From NCBI GenBank assembly GCA_905478195.1, contig CAJQHM010000006.1, positions 1-37,512 on the forward strand: a DNA stretch of 37,512 nucleotides, given 5' to 3'. The position numbers and the translations under genes are program-made. This document shows positions 1-8,560 of this stretch, one piece after another (position 1 is the stretch's first letter; every line of letters begins with the position of its first letter). Below the pieces are notes generated by a model. That model did no database searches. It was not told the DNA's origin and saw only the letters and a program-made list of their open reading frames with translations. This DNA comes from an uncultured Pseudomonadales bacterium (lineage in GTDB: Bacteria > Pseudomonadota > Gammaproteobacteria > Pseudomonadales > Pseudohongiellaceae).

Positions 1-1793
1 GCCTAGAGATTGCTTGGAGAAGACCAGCGCTCGACAGCTATTACTCTGCGATGAACCCGTCACAACGCTATACCTCAAACTGGATATCCGCACCCGTAGT
101 AAAGAATGGCATAGCCTATGTACCGAATGGCGTTGGTCTGGTTGAGGCCTTCAACCCGGGCACCGGGGAGACAATCTGGGTTCAGGAGCCTGTCAACGGT
201 GCCGAGGGTCTGCCCGGGGCGAATACCCGAGGCGTCGCCTATTGGAGTGAGGGGGATGATCGTCGAATACTGGTGCAACGCGGTACCTTTCTCTACGCTC
301 TAAATGCTGATACGGGACAGGCCGTCTCCGGTTTTGGAGTCGATGGTCGCGTTGATCTGGATCTTATGCCCGAAGGCTCTGAACTGTTTCGCTGGGGTGG
401 AGTACCTATGGTGGTGCGGGACGTAGTTGTCATCGGCCAATCAATGTCGGATACCTTCTCCAATAAAGAAGCCTTCCGTGGCGACGTGCATGCCTTCGAT
501 GTGCGCACGGGTGAACTACGCTGGACTTATAATACGATTCCTCAGGAAGGCCAGTTTGGCACAGCCAGTTGGCAGGACCGCTCCTGGTCATATACCGGGC
601 ACTCGCCGGTTTGGGCGCTATTCAGTGCCGATGAGGAGCTGGGCCTGGTGTATATGCCTATTTCGTCGTCCACCAACGACATGTACGGCGGTCATCGCAT
701 CGGTGACAATCTATTTAGCCAGTCTCTGGTAGCTGTAGACGCCGAGACCGGTGACCGGGTCTGGCACTATCAGACAGTTCACCATGGCCTCTGGGATTAC
801 GACCCTCCTGCCGCTCCGATCCTGATGGACATTACCGTGGACGGCGAACCGGTCAAGGCGGTTACGCAGCTGACCAAGCAAGCCTTTGCCTTCGTGTTCA
901 ACCGCGAAACGGGCGAGCCCATTTGGGAGATCGAAGAGCGAGCGGTGCCGCAATCCGATGTGCCGGGCGAGGTCACCTCCCCAACACAGCCCTTTCCTAC
1001 ACGACCGGCTCCATTTGATCGCCAGGGAGCAACTGTCGACAACCTAATCGATTTCACTCCCGAGTTGCGTGCGGAGGCTCTGGAGATATTTAACAACTAC
1101 GTGACCGGCCCCCTGTTCACGCCGCCATCGATACGCAGCGATGATCCAAATGGCACTCAGGGTACGATTCAATTGCCCGGTTCGCAGGGTGGCGCGGATG
1201 TGCAAGGCGCTGCCTTCGATCCAGAAACCGGCTATTTATACATTCCTTCCATTACATCCCCTTTTGTTGCCGATATCGTGCCCGGTGACCCCGAGATTAC
1301 CAATCTAAGTTACGTTAAAGGTGCCAGACGCTGGATAGCCGGCCCCCGTGGACTGCCCTTATTCAAGCCCCCCTATGGGCGCATCACGGCTATCGACATG
1401 AATACAGGTGAACATATTTGGATGGCGCCTAATGGAGATGGCCCTATCGATCATCCCGACCTTGTGGATCTGGACCTGGGTCAACTGGGCTTGCCCGGCA
1501 GACCCTCTCCTCTGCTCACCAAGACACTCCTATTCCTGGGCGAGGGGCTCACTAATCAACGCCCCGGCGGGCGCATCCCTGCAGACATGCCGGTTGAGAT
1601 AGCCACTAATAGTGGCGGCCCTATGTTCAGAGCTTACAGTAAGGAGTCAGGTGAGATTGTTTGGGAAACCGAGCTCGAGGCAGGCACATCTGGACCGCCG
1701 ATCAGCTATCTCTACGAAGGGGAACAGTTTATTCTTGTAGCCATCGGTGATCGGCAGTACAGCCCCGAGCTAGTCGCCTTCAAGTTGCCATAA
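1..1793 (+). CDS. PQQ-dependent dehydrogenase, 5' end outside the window
   Basis: A quinoprotein dehydrogenase of the eight-bladed beta-propeller family (alcohol/glucose dehydrogenase type), which oxidises an alcohol or sugar in the periplasm and passes electrons to the respiratory chain. The frame is open to the left edge; the first complete codon is at position 3 and reads LEIAWRRPALD before the first ATG at 51, so that ATG is internal. Visible features are repeated W-docking type segments (GTGETIWVQEP, ETGDRVWHYQ, SGEIVWETE), the HHGLWDYD motif near the active site and a final blade ending LVAFKLP. There is no CxxCH motif in the visible part, so no fused cytochrome domain at this end. The substrate cannot be told from the sequence. 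Family call is firm. Confidence 0.9.
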   Translation, partial: LEIAWRRPALDSYYSAMNPSQRYTSNWISAPVVKNGIAYVPNGVGLVEAFNPGTGETIWVQEPVNGAEGLPGANTRGVAYWSEGDDRRILVQRGTFLYALNADTGQAVSGFGVDGRVDLDLMPEGSELFRWGGVPMVVRDVVVIGQSMSDTFSNKEAFRGDVHAFDVRTGELRWTYNTIPQEGQFGTASWQDRSWSYTGHSPVWALFSADEELGLVYMPISSSTNDMYGGHRIGDNLFSQSLVAVDAETGDRVWHYQTVHHGLWDYDPPAAPILMDITVDGEPVKAVTQLTKQAFAFVFNRETGEPIWEIEERAVPQSDVPGEVTSPTQPFPTRPAPFDRQGATVDNLIDFTPELRAEALEIFNNYVTGPLFTPPSIRSDDPNGTQGTIQLPGSQGGADVQGAAFDPETGYLYIPSITSPFVADIVPGDPEITNLSYVKGARRWIAGPRGLPLFKPPYGRITAIDMNTGEHIWMAPNGDGPIDHPDLVDLDLGQLGLPGRPSPLLTKTLLFLGEGLTNQRPGGRIPADMPVEIATNSGGPMFRAYSKESGEIVWETELEAGTSGPPISYLYEGEQFILVAIGDRQYSPELVAFKLP

Positions 1794-1825
1794 AAAAAGC
1801 TGAAGCGTCGTACGCGTCAGCTTTT
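1794..1825. terminator. Bidirectional rho-independent terminator
   Basis: The stem AAAAGCTGA-x-GCG pairs with CGC-x-TCAGCTTTT around a TCGTA loop, with one mismatch. It lies directly after the dehydrogenase stop, and the A-run on one side and T-run on the other suit termination in both directions. It therefore also serves the convergent methyltransferase gene. Confidence 0.8.
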
Positions 1826-1854
1826 GTAGATTAACTGCCCTCGGTGTCGAATGA

Positions 1855-2415
1855 CTATTTAATGCATTCGTAAACAAATGCAGGGGGCATATTTCGAAAG
1901 GTGAAGTCCAACTTAACGGCTTTAAAGATTGGCTTTAGTTCGGCGTAATTATTGAGACTGTATTGATACTGCAGGAACCGCCCGCCCTCACACAGATTAG
2001 ACCGAACTGATTCCAGAATATTCTTCACCACCTGATCTTCGATCAAGGCCAGCGGCAAACTGGACACGATATGATCGACGTCTTCGATACTCAACTCATC
2101 CAAAATCGTTCTTATGGATGAAGCGCAGGCATTAACTACGCGCAACCTCGAATCCTGCAGCGCCGTTAACTGCTCGATAAAATCTTCATTGACTTCAAAA
2201 CAGATCAAAACGCAATCTGCACTCATTCGTTCCAAAAGAGAACGGGTAACGCAGCCAGTGCCGGGACCTAATTCTATGATGCAACTTGCAGATTTGAAAT
2301 CTATAGGGGCGAGCAAGGTCTTGATCAAGGACTTGGAGCTGGGGGTGATTGTGCCCGAGGTCTTAAAACTCTTAATAAGATTCAGCGAATCATTAAATTT
2401 GAATTTTGCGTTCAT
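1855..2415 (-). CDS. Phospholipid N-methyltransferase-like SAM methyltransferase
   Basis: A 186-residue class I SAM-dependent methyltransferase. Motif I is IIELGPGTGCVTRSLL (about residues 46-61), followed by an acidic ribose-binding region (FEVNEDFIEQL) and the SSLPLALI stretch that stands where PmtA-type phospholipid N-methyltransferases have SGLPL. That family methylates phosphatidylethanolamine towards phosphatidylcholine at the inner membrane; rRNA dimethylases share motif I but have different later motifs. The ATG overlaps the upstream gene's stop by 4 bases (ATGA), so it is probably translated by coupling with the VTT-domain membrane protein. The substrate is inferred; the enzyme could also be a more general small-molecule methyltransferase. 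Confidence 0.7.
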   Translation of the reverse strand: MNAKFKFNDSLNLIKSFKTSGTITPSSKSLIKTLLAPIDFKSASCIIELGPGTGCVTRSLLERMSADCVLICFEVNEDFIEQLTALQDSRLRVVNACASSIRTILDELSIEDVDHIVSSLPLALIEDQVVKNILESVRSNLCEGGRFLQYQYSLNNYAELKPIFKAVKLDFTFRNMPPAFVYECIK

Positions 2416-2975
2416 ATTCTAAGCCACTCGCCAATTTCGACACCGAGAAAAACATATACGGCCACCAGGGGAAGCTCACCTATCAGCACTGCACTAAGCA
2501 ACTTCCGTAACGACATCTTGGCTATTCCCGCAACATAACAAACAGCATCGGTAGGAACCAGAGGAAAGAGCGACCAGCCAACAACAAACCAAAATGCATA
2601 CTTATGCTGCATTCTGCGCTTCAAATCTGTTATTTTTTCCGGGTACTTTTCGTGTAGCAATCGATCGTAGCTGCCAAAAGAGGGGAAACTGTATACTAGG
2701 AATGCCCCAACCACAACTCCAGCCAGTGATATAACCAGCACCAGATAGGGCCACTGCGGAAAGGCAATCGCACCTGCTAGCACGAATGGCGTACACGGCA
2801 TCAACAATAAGGAGCGGGTAAGTGACATGAGCAGATAGGCTATTAGCGCCATTGAGCCCATCTGATTGAGCAGCTGCGCTATTGACTCACGGCTCAGCAA
2901 CTCAGGGTTAATGACCAGCAATGTCAGAATCATAGCCACCACAACAAACCAGACTCTATTGATATGCCGGGTCAT
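2412..2975 (-). CDS. VTT/DedA (TVP38-like) membrane protein
   Basis: An integral membrane protein of the VTT (SNARE-associated/DedA) family, members of which move or scramble phospholipids or undecaprenyl phosphate across the inner membrane. From the ATG at 2975 it is 187 residues with an N-terminal membrane helix (VWFVVVAMILTLLVI), the family core around SLTRSLLLMPCTPFVLAGA, and the re-entrant/VTT signature WSLFPLVPTDAVCYVAGIAKM. The frame is open upstream to a GTG at 3170, but that extension looks unlike the family and would leave 29 bp to the divergent acyl-ACP synthetase, so I prefer 2975; no start has a good ribosome binding site. It overlaps the methyltransferase by 4 bases, suggesting a two-gene lipid unit. 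Confidence 0.75.
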   Translation of the reverse strand: MTRHINRVWFVVVAMILTLLVINPELLSRESIAQLLNQMGSMALIAYLLMSLTRSLLLMPCTPFVLAGAIAFPQWPYLVLVISLAGVVVGAFLVYSFPSFGSYDRLLHEKYPEKITDLKRRMQHKYAFWFVVGWSLFPLVPTDAVCYVAGIAKMSLRKLLSAVLIGELPLVAVYVFLGVEIGEWLRI

Positions 2976-3199
2976 AGGGAATCCATTAGCTGACGCGAGA
3001 ACTGAGATAGCATGTGAATTAGATAGAGAATCTGCGTGATGATTAAAGAGAACCGCGAAGTTTAGGCCTAGGCTCAACACCATGCAAGCCCCCATAACCA
3101 GTGCCCCGCGACCTGCTGCGTTAACTCTGCATAGATGAGGGGCATACATTGAAGGCGGGCATGGTTCCACGCCTCAAATTTCTGCGCTAAGATGATGAC

Positions 3200-4717
3200 A
3201 TGCTTCAACACCGTTTTATCGACTCCGCCATTAGCAATCCTGACAAGATTGCCTTCATCGATCGCAGCACCGAGCGCGATATCAGCTATTCGCAGGCACT
3301 TCTTGCCTCTCTAATCCTGGCGCGGCGCTTCGGCAAACTGGAGAGGGGCCGTATAGGCATCATGCTACCGACATCATCCGGGGGCGGACTAGCAATCATC
3401 GGTGCCGTGATGGCAGGTCGCACACCTGTGATGATTAACTACTCTACCGGCGCCGAAAAGAATTGCCGTTACGCACAGGACAGCTGTGATTTCCGCATCA
3501 TAATTACCACGAAGGCTCTACTCGAGAAAACCGGCTGTGCGCATTTGCCGGAGATGGTTTTCATCGAGGACATCCTCAGCTCACTCGGCAAATTTGAAAA
3601 GGCGACTGCTTTCCTGAAGTCGAAACTACCGCGGCCATTATTGAAACGCCTGGTCGGGAAACCCAACCTTGATTTGCCAGCCGTCATTCTCTTTACCAGC
3701 GGCAGCGAGAAAGAGCCAAAAGTTGTGCAACTGTCTCAGCGAAATATTCTTTCCAACATCGATTCCTTTTCTCAGATGATGGATATCTACGGAATGGATA
3801 ATCTATTGGCTGTACTACCCTACTTCCACGTCTTCGGCCTCACGATTAATTTGTGGACGCCTATGTGTCTGGGCATGACTACGATCACCTATGCAAACCC
3901 ACTAGAATTCAAGACAATTGCGAAGATCATTCGAGAATACAAACCCGAACTCTTAGTAGGCACACCCCTATTCCTCGAGGGCTATGTTAAACAATCCAAG
4001 GCTGGAGATTTTGCCAGCATCAAGCTTGCGGTTTCCGGAGCAGACAAGTGTCCTGAACATCTACGGATACTCTATCGAGAAAAACACGACATCGAGATTT
4101 TCGAAGGATACGGCACCACCGAAACCTCGCCTGTGATTTCAGCCAACCCACGGGATCGCAACAAGCCCGGCAGCATTGGCACACCGATACCCGGCACCGA
4201 AATAAGAATACAGAACCTCGATACGGGTGCCGACTGCGCAGTCGGCGAGACTGGCAAGATACTAGTCAAGGGCGATGGCGTAATGCAGGGTTATCTCAAC
4301 GACATAGAAGAATCTTCGCTGAGACTGAAGTCCGGCTGGTATGACACCGGAGATCTGGGCTATCTCGATGAAGACGGCTATCTATGGCACAAGGGCAGAC
4401 TGAAGCGTTTCGTCAAGATTGGTGGGGAGATGGTGTCTCTGGTCATGGTCGAGGAGACCATGAATGCATTGACGCCACTAGAGGTTGAGTGCTGCGCGGT
4501 GGAGCTTCCCGATTCGAAACGAGGCTCGAAGATCGTCGGCGTTACCAATACGATGGTAGACCAGCAAGACCTGAACAAGAAACTGTCGAAGGCGTTGCCG
4601 AATCTTGCTCTGCCGAAAAAATATGTACACGTGGCAGAGTTTCCCAGGATGGGCAGTGGCAAGACCGATTTCCGGTCACTTACCGAGATAGTGCGCGAGT
4701 TGGATGAGAACGCCTAG
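3200..4717 (+). CDS. Acyl-ACP/acyl-CoA synthetase (Aas C-terminal type)
   Basis: A 505-residue member of the ANL adenylating family that activates a fatty acid with ATP and loads it on ACP or CoA. The phosphate-binding loop reads LFTSGSEKEPK (about residue 165), followed by PYFHVFGL, EGYGTTETSP, WYDTGDLGYLDEDGY and the catalytic lysine in MGSGKTDF near the C-terminus. Throughout it resembles the synthetase half of E. coli Aas, for example RFVKIGGEMVSL and YFHVFGLT, but lacks the acyltransferase half. Aas recycles lysophospholipids, so a role beside the lipid methyltransferase and VTT protein is plausible. An in-frame stop at 3188-3190 leaves ATG 3200 as the only upstream start; the Shine-Dalgarno is weak. 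Confidence 0.82.
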   Translation: MLQHRFIDSAISNPDKIAFIDRSTERDISYSQALLASLILARRFGKLERGRIGIMLPTSSGGGLAIIGAVMAGRTPVMINYSTGAEKNCRYAQDSCDFRIIITTKALLEKTGCAHLPEMVFIEDILSSLGKFEKATAFLKSKLPRPLLKRLVGKPNLDLPAVILFTSGSEKEPKVVQLSQRNILSNIDSFSQMMDIYGMDNLLAVLPYFHVFGLTINLWTPMCLGMTTITYANPLEFKTIAKIIREYKPELLVGTPLFLEGYVKQSKAGDFASIKLAVSGADKCPEHLRILYREKHDIEIFEGYGTTETSPVISANPRDRNKPGSIGTPIPGTEIRIQNLDTGADCAVGETGKILVKGDGVMQGYLNDIEESSLRLKSGWYDTGDLGYLDEDGYLWHKGRLKRFVKIGGEMVSLVMVEETMNALTPLEVECCAVELPDSKRGSKIVGVTNTMVDQQDLNKKLSKALPNLALPKKYVHVAEFPRMGSGKTDFRSLTEIVRELDENA

Positions 4718-4749
4718 CTGCACTCGATTTCGATTATTTATCCCACGCA

Positions 4750-4815
4750 CCTTTCTCGCCACTCCTTTCTCGCTACCCCTTTCTCGCCACCTCTTTCTCA
4801 CTATCTCTTTATCCC
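4750..4815. repeat. Pyrimidine-rich tandem repeat, period about 14 bp
   Basis: About four and a half degenerate copies of CCTTTCTCGCCAC(T/C) run head to tail between the acyl-ACP synthetase stop and the terminator at 4903. One strand is almost free of purines. No coding function is visible. Confidence 0.7.
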
Positions 4816-4902
4816 AAGCTCTCAGTCCCAACCGCTAGTTACTCTTCACCTTTATTTCCTCTGAACGATCTCTAGAGGTAATTCTGAATCCTTAGAGTAG
4901 TC

Positions 4903-4942
4903 AAAAAAAAACAGCCACTGCAATTATGCCGTGACTGTCTTT
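4903..4942 (-). terminator. Terminator of the MAPEG gene
   Basis: The inverted repeat ACAGcCACtGC/GCcGTGaCTGT surrounds an AATTAT loop. Read on the minus strand it is followed by eight Ts, which fits termination just past the MAPEG stop at 4983. The plus-strand side has a short CTTTT and may also stop the acyl-ACP synthetase transcript. Confidence 0.65.
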
Positions 4943-4982
4943 TAGCTACCCTGAAGAAGCTAGATTCGACTTCTGCCCTTCT

Positions 4983-5366
4983 CTATATCACTTGCATAAC
5001 GGCAGAGATCAGGCCCGCCAGGATCAACAGTACAGTCGGTACCCAGCCGATAATGAATCCTAATCCGCGCTTTGCCGGGTCGGAAACATAGGATACGAAG
5101 TAAATGATGCGGCCCACCAGATAGAACGAGCCCAAGCCTGCAGCGTAAGTTGGATTGCCGAAATAGGCGAAGATAAGAATAGCTGGAATAAACACTATCA
5201 ATTGCTCGAGGGTATTCATGTGCACACGGTAGTAGCGATCAAACACCTCATGACCACTAATCGCCGGCGCCTTGATATCGTACTTCCCTCTAGCCATACC
5301 GACCTTAAAACTGAAGAACTGATACTCGAGAATTGCGAGTAAGATTACTATTGCTACTAATGCCAT
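4983..5366 (-). CDS. MAPEG family membrane protein
   Basis: A small four-helix membrane protein of the MAPEG family (membrane-associated proteins in eicosanoid and glutathione metabolism). The signature FDRYYRVHMNTLEQL lies in the first half, followed by helices around FIPAILIFAYFG, FYLVGRIIYFVSYV and GWVPTVLLILAGLI. Bacterial members often act as glutathione transferases or peroxidases, but the reaction here is unknown. The ATG at 5366 follows GGGGGAG at good spacing and begins MALVAIVILLAILEYQFF, so this start is preferred to one ten codons upstream. The length, 127 residues, is normal. A terminator at 4903-4942 ends the transcript. Confidence 0.85.
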   Translation of the reverse strand: MALVAIVILLAILEYQFFSFKVGMARGKYDIKAPAISGHEVFDRYYRVHMNTLEQLIVFIPAILIFAYFGNPTYAAGLGSFYLVGRIIYFVSYVSDPAKRGLGFIIGWVPTVLLILAGLISAVMQVI

Positions 5367-5411
5367 GACTCTCCCCCTGCGCTGTAGGCAGCGCATTATT
5401 TTTAAATGGTG

Positions 5412-6047
5412 TTAACTACTTTTTAAACCGGAATTAATCATACTGTCCAAATATTGCTCAGTATCAGTACCGACTATTGGCTCGAACTTGATATCTGGGT
5501 GCAGCTCTCTCATCCTGATATTCAAAATGCCATGACCCGAATAAATCAATGAGTCCAAAATAATATTATCTGTATCGCAGCCTTTAGCAAGCTCTAATAG
5601 ACGGTCGTAGCCAACTAAAAGATTTTCCGTGTGACGACGGCGGATTTCTGTTCCGTAGAACAGATCAAACCAGTCCACCTCCTCTCCGCCCATGGTGAGA
5701 AACAGCCTGGAGAAGACTTCCACATCGCCGCCTGCGAATTGAGTCCAGATCTCCGCGAGATCTTCTGTAGAGTAGGCATTGTTACCAATCGGCCCCTGAG
5801 AAGAGAGAAATAGCAGACCTGTAATCGAGCCCAACTGCCTGCGCGTGCTCTCCGCGATCTTGAAGAAGGTTTCCTGTCGCGCATTCATCTCCGTCGCCGC
5901 GATGGCCTGAGTCTGCTTCTCGGAATGTGCGTTATTACGCCTCAATTCTTCATTGTTCTCTGCCAGCACCGACTGCTGGATGAATAAACCGATTACCAAC
6001 CACAGAAAAGCGAGGAACGCGAAGGCCCCTTCCAGGAAGGTGCCCAT
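5412..6047 (-). CDS. Membrane protein of unknown function, probably 5'-truncated by a nonsense codon
   Basis: I do not recognise the family. The 211-residue frame starts with one membrane helix (GAFAFLAFLWLVIGLFIQQ), then a polar, probably coiled-coil stretch (about residues 28-70), then a soluble domain with VDWFDLFYGTEIRRRH and GHGILNIRMRELH. The ATG at 6047 is preceded by GAGGAG with no spacing, which is a poor start. The same frame continues upstream through a second plausible membrane helix (LTFLWFCFLLIYIA) to an ATG at 6182, interrupted only by a TGA at 6147-6149. The intact protein would have two helices and about 256 residues. It lies downstream of the alpha/beta hydrolase on the same strand. 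Confidence 0.6.
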   Translation of the reverse strand: MGTFLEGAFAFLAFLWLVIGLFIQQSVLAENNEELRRNNAHSEKQTQAIAATEMNARQETFFKIAESTRRQLGSITGLLFLSSQGPIGNNAYSTEDLAEIWTQFAGGDVEVFSRLFLTMGGEEVDWFDLFYGTEIRRRHTENLLVGYDRLLELAKGCDTDNIILDSLIYSGHGILNIRMRELHPDIKFEPIVGTDTEQYLDSMINSGLKSS

Positions 6048-6146
6048 CTCCTCGATTGGCAGATCGAGGAAGGAACCCCAGCCTACGTTGCGGGCTATAT
6101 AAATAAGAAGGAAGCAGAACCACAGGAAGGTGAGGCTGAGACCAAA

Positions 6147-6182
6147 TCAGATGCGCCAGTCTTTAGAGATATAGGATTTCAT
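6147..6182 (-). other. N-terminal fragment with in-frame TGA
   Basis: From ATG at 6182 the frame reads MKSYISKDWRI and then TGA at 6149-6147, exactly in register with the membrane protein that continues to 5412. A single C-to-T change on the plus strand at 6147 would turn a TGG (Trp) into this TGA. The residues after the stop read as a membrane helix, so the gene appears once to have started here. Confidence 0.6.
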
Positions 6183-6236
6183 GTGGCCCTAGAGTAAAGT
6201 GCTAGCTGGCATGGGTCAAACACTTCCTCGTGCCGT

Positions 6237-7229
6237 CTATTGCGCCGAGGTTCGTGTTGTACCTGCGCTGTCAGCTGAAAATAATTCGATAAGATTATCC
6301 CGTATCAGCTCAGATTCATCCCAGAGCACGAAATGTCCCAGCCCCTTGCGAGGCAGATAGCGAACGTCGGCATTGACCAGCTCCGCGCGCATGAACAGCG
6401 CGTTGTCTGGATGCACCAATTTGTCTCTGTCCCCCTGCACGATTAGTACCGGCATCGTCAGATTCTTCCATAGCGGCCGCATCGCTTCCAGTTGCGGGCG
6501 TAAAGGCATTATCTCGGCATTCGCCCCCTTTAGGCTTGCTCCGAGCACGAAGCGCGGCAAGAGAGTCGCGAATCGATTATACCAACGCGGCCCACTTAGT
6601 TGGGGATCGCCAGTAGTCGCGACAAATATCAGTCCGGCAATGAGGTTGGAATAGTTCATGGCGGTGCGGGCTATAACAGGCCCACCATAGGAGTGCCCCA
6701 TGAGAAGCGCACCTCTGCCGGAACGATCCATATCGAGGAGCGGGCGCAAGGCGGCTACCTGCGCGTCCAGAGACGGCACCTTCGCATCTTCATCATTCCT
6801 CCAACCGGGGCGGGTTACCGAGATCATATGAAATCTCTCCTGCATAACAGGGTCATTCAGATAGCTTCTGAATGCGGAATAAGAGCCAGGTGTCCCATGA
6901 ACAAAGATTATTAGCTGTTTAGCCTCGCCCGAGGCATTGGGTCTATCGATCTCGACATAGTCAATACTGCCCAGTGACTTGACCCGAAGGTTAGCCATCG
7001 CTGCAAAGGAAGATGAGTCAGGGTCCTGTTGAGAAAGGAGCACTTGAGGGCTCATACAGGCGAGAACCCAGATCAGCGTTAACTGAACCGGACTCAAAAG
7101 ACGGTTGCTTCTTTGTGATCCAGGCCGTGACAACGACTCATCTCTCCTGCTCAGATGCGGCACCAACAGATACCCCATTGCAGCAGAAACATGCATGATG
7201 ATCAACCGACTGGAATATCGCTCTATCAC
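6237..7229 (-). CDS. Alpha/beta hydrolase, probably exported
   Basis: A serine hydrolase of the alpha/beta fold. The oxyanion region is IIFVHGTPGS, the nucleophile elbow is LMGHSYGG, the acid lies in VQGDRDKLVHPDN, and the catalytic histidine is in KGLGHFVLWDE. The first roughly 70 residues include a hydrophobic stretch LTLIWVLACMSPQVLLS that could be a signal peptide or a lipoprotein signal (VLAC). The open frame starts at a GTG at 7229; ATGs at 7196 and 7178 are alternatives and none has a clear ribosome binding site. It is divergent from xseB with about 70 bp between. The substrate is unknown. Confidence 0.72.
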   Translation of the reverse strand: MIERYSSRLIIMHVSAAMGYLLVPHLSRRDESLSRPGSQRSNRLLSPVQLTLIWVLACMSPQVLLSQQDPDSSSFAAMANLRVKSLGSIDYVEIDRPNASGEAKQLIIFVHGTPGSYSAFRSYLNDPVMQERFHMISVTRPGWRNDEDAKVPSLDAQVAALRPLLDMDRSGRGALLMGHSYGGPVIARTAMNYSNLIAGLIFVATTGDPQLSGPRWYNRFATLLPRFVLGASLKGANAEIMPLRPQLEAMRPLWKNLTMPVLIVQGDRDKLVHPDNALFMRAELVNADVRYLPRKGLGHFVLWDESELIRDNLIELFSADSAGTTRTSAQ

Positions 7230-7298
7230 ACCGTTTTGGCATAAAATCCGATGGACTTGGCGTATAATCCCGAATTATCTGTATACCGGAACAAAATC

Positions 7299-7541
7299 AT
7301 GACAAAGAAGAAGCAAGCAACATTCGATTTTGAGCAAGCGCTGGAGAATCTGGAAGAACTGGTGTCTTCCATGGAAGACGGCGAGCTTACTCTGGAAGAA
7401 TCCCTGCAGGCATTCGAGAAAGGCATCAAGCTAACTCGAGAATGCCAGAGCGCCCTCAAGAACGCCGAACAGAAAGTACAGCTATTGCTAAATGAGAATG
7501 GCGACACCGAAGAGATAGACCTAGACGATGTGGAAGAATAG
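7299..7541 (+). CDS. xseB: Exodeoxyribonuclease VII small subunit
   Basis: The small subunit of exonuclease VII, which degrades single-stranded DNA from both ends together with XseA (not in this window). The 80-residue product has the family core [34 protein letters not shown] and an acidic tail. I start at ATG 7299 ([12 protein letters not shown]), which gives the usual family length; the frame is open to 7251 but that extension is unlike the family. A TATAAT lies at 7263-7268, but the nearest TTGGCA is 21 bp away, so the promoter is uncertain. It heads the xseB-ispA-dxs cluster, an order common in gammaproteobacteria. Confidence 0.93.
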   Translation: MTKKKQATFDFEQALENLEELVSSMEDGELTLEESLQAFEKGIKLTRECQSALKNAEQKVQLLLNENGDTEEIDLDDVEE

Positions 7542-7550
7542 CTACCCCTC

Positions 7551-8453
7551 ATGACTTCATCGAATATCAAGATGCTGGATGAGTTTCTGACGCAATGTCA
7601 GCAGCGGGTTGATCAGCGCCTTGCCGAGAAGCTCGATACCGAAATCATCAGCCACACGCTAAAACAAGCGATGCAATATGCCTGTCTCGGCGGCGGCAAG
7701 CGTATTCGCCCCGTACTAGCCTATGGCAGCGCGCTCGCCGTGGGTGGAGAGCTGGCAGCCGCCGACAATGCGGCCGCGGCCGTCGAGCTAATACACAGCT
7801 ACTCACTGGTTCATGATGACCTGCCTGCCATGGATGACGATGATTTGCGCCGCGGCAAGCCCACAGTGCATAAGGCCTACGACGAGGCTACGGCAATTCT
7901 GGTCGGCGATGCATTGCAGTCTCTGGCCTTCGCGCTGCTTAGTTCGGACGGTGAGCCCCTCGAGGCAACGACTAGCCTGGCGATGGTCCACCTACTGAGT
8001 CAGGCCGCTGGAGCCACTGGCATGGTTGGAGGTCAGAGTCTGGACTTTGAAGCAGTTGGAGAGAAATTGACTCTCGAGCAGCTAGAACAGATGCATAAGC
8101 TGAAGACCGGGGCCCTGATTCGATGTGCCGTGTTACTTGGCGGCATGAGCGCCGGTTCCGCCAGTGAGTCGCAGATGAACGCGCTAGCTGACTATGCGGA
8201 CAATATCGGGCTGGCATTCCAGGTGCAGGATGACATTCTGGACGTTACCAGCGACACTTCGCAGCTAGGCAAGCCGCAGGGCTCGGACAGTGACAAGAAC
8301 AAACCCACCTATGTGTCCTTGCTTGGCATAGAGCAGGCCACGGAGCTGGCTACCTCTCTGTCAGACAAGGCGATCGCTGCTCTAGAGGGGTTTCCCCCCA
8401 GCGCAGACCCACTAAGAGAACTTGCCTCTTACGTGGTGAGCAGATTGCACTGA
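7551..8453 (+). CDS. ispA: Farnesyl diphosphate synthase
   Basis: A trans-isoprenyl diphosphate synthase that condenses IPP with DMAPP and GPP to make farnesyl diphosphate for quinones and undecaprenyl phosphate. The first aspartate-rich motif is DDLPAMDDDDLRRGKPT (about residue 93) and the second is QVQDDILDVT (about residue 223); the GGGKRIRP motif binds IPP. At 300 residues it is the usual IspA length, and the short-chain pattern fits C15 synthesis. It starts 9 bp after xseB and lacks an obvious Shine-Dalgarno, so it is probably translated by coupling. Confidence 0.95.
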   Translation: MTSSNIKMLDEFLTQCQQRVDQRLAEKLDTEIISHTLKQAMQYACLGGGKRIRPVLAYGSALAVGGELAAADNAAAAVELIHSYSLVHDDLPAMDDDDLRRGKPTVHKAYDEATAILVGDALQSLAFALLSSDGEPLEATTSLAMVHLLSQAAGATGMVGGQSLDFEAVGEKLTLEQLEQMHKLKTGALIRCAVLLGGMSAGSASESQMNALADYADNIGLAFQVQDDILDVTSDTSQLGKPQGSDSDKNKPTYVSLLGIEQATELATSLSDKAIAALEGFPPSADPLRELASYVVSRLH

Positions 8454-8560
8454 ATTGAGTATAATTGACGATTCGGTGACAGTGCTTTAACTTACGCCCG
8501 TTTTCGCCTCCCAAGGCTACTTTCAGTTAGCATGGGGGCATCTGGAGTTGATATACCGCT

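Noticed and set aside
6147..6149. TGA read as selenocysteine
   Set aside because: No recognisable SECIS-like hairpin or redox motif next to it, and the position sits before a membrane helix; a lost tryptophan is simpler.
7236..7268. xseB promoter TTGGCA and TATAAT
   Set aside because: The spacing of 21 bp is too long for a standard sigma-70 promoter, so I did not list it.
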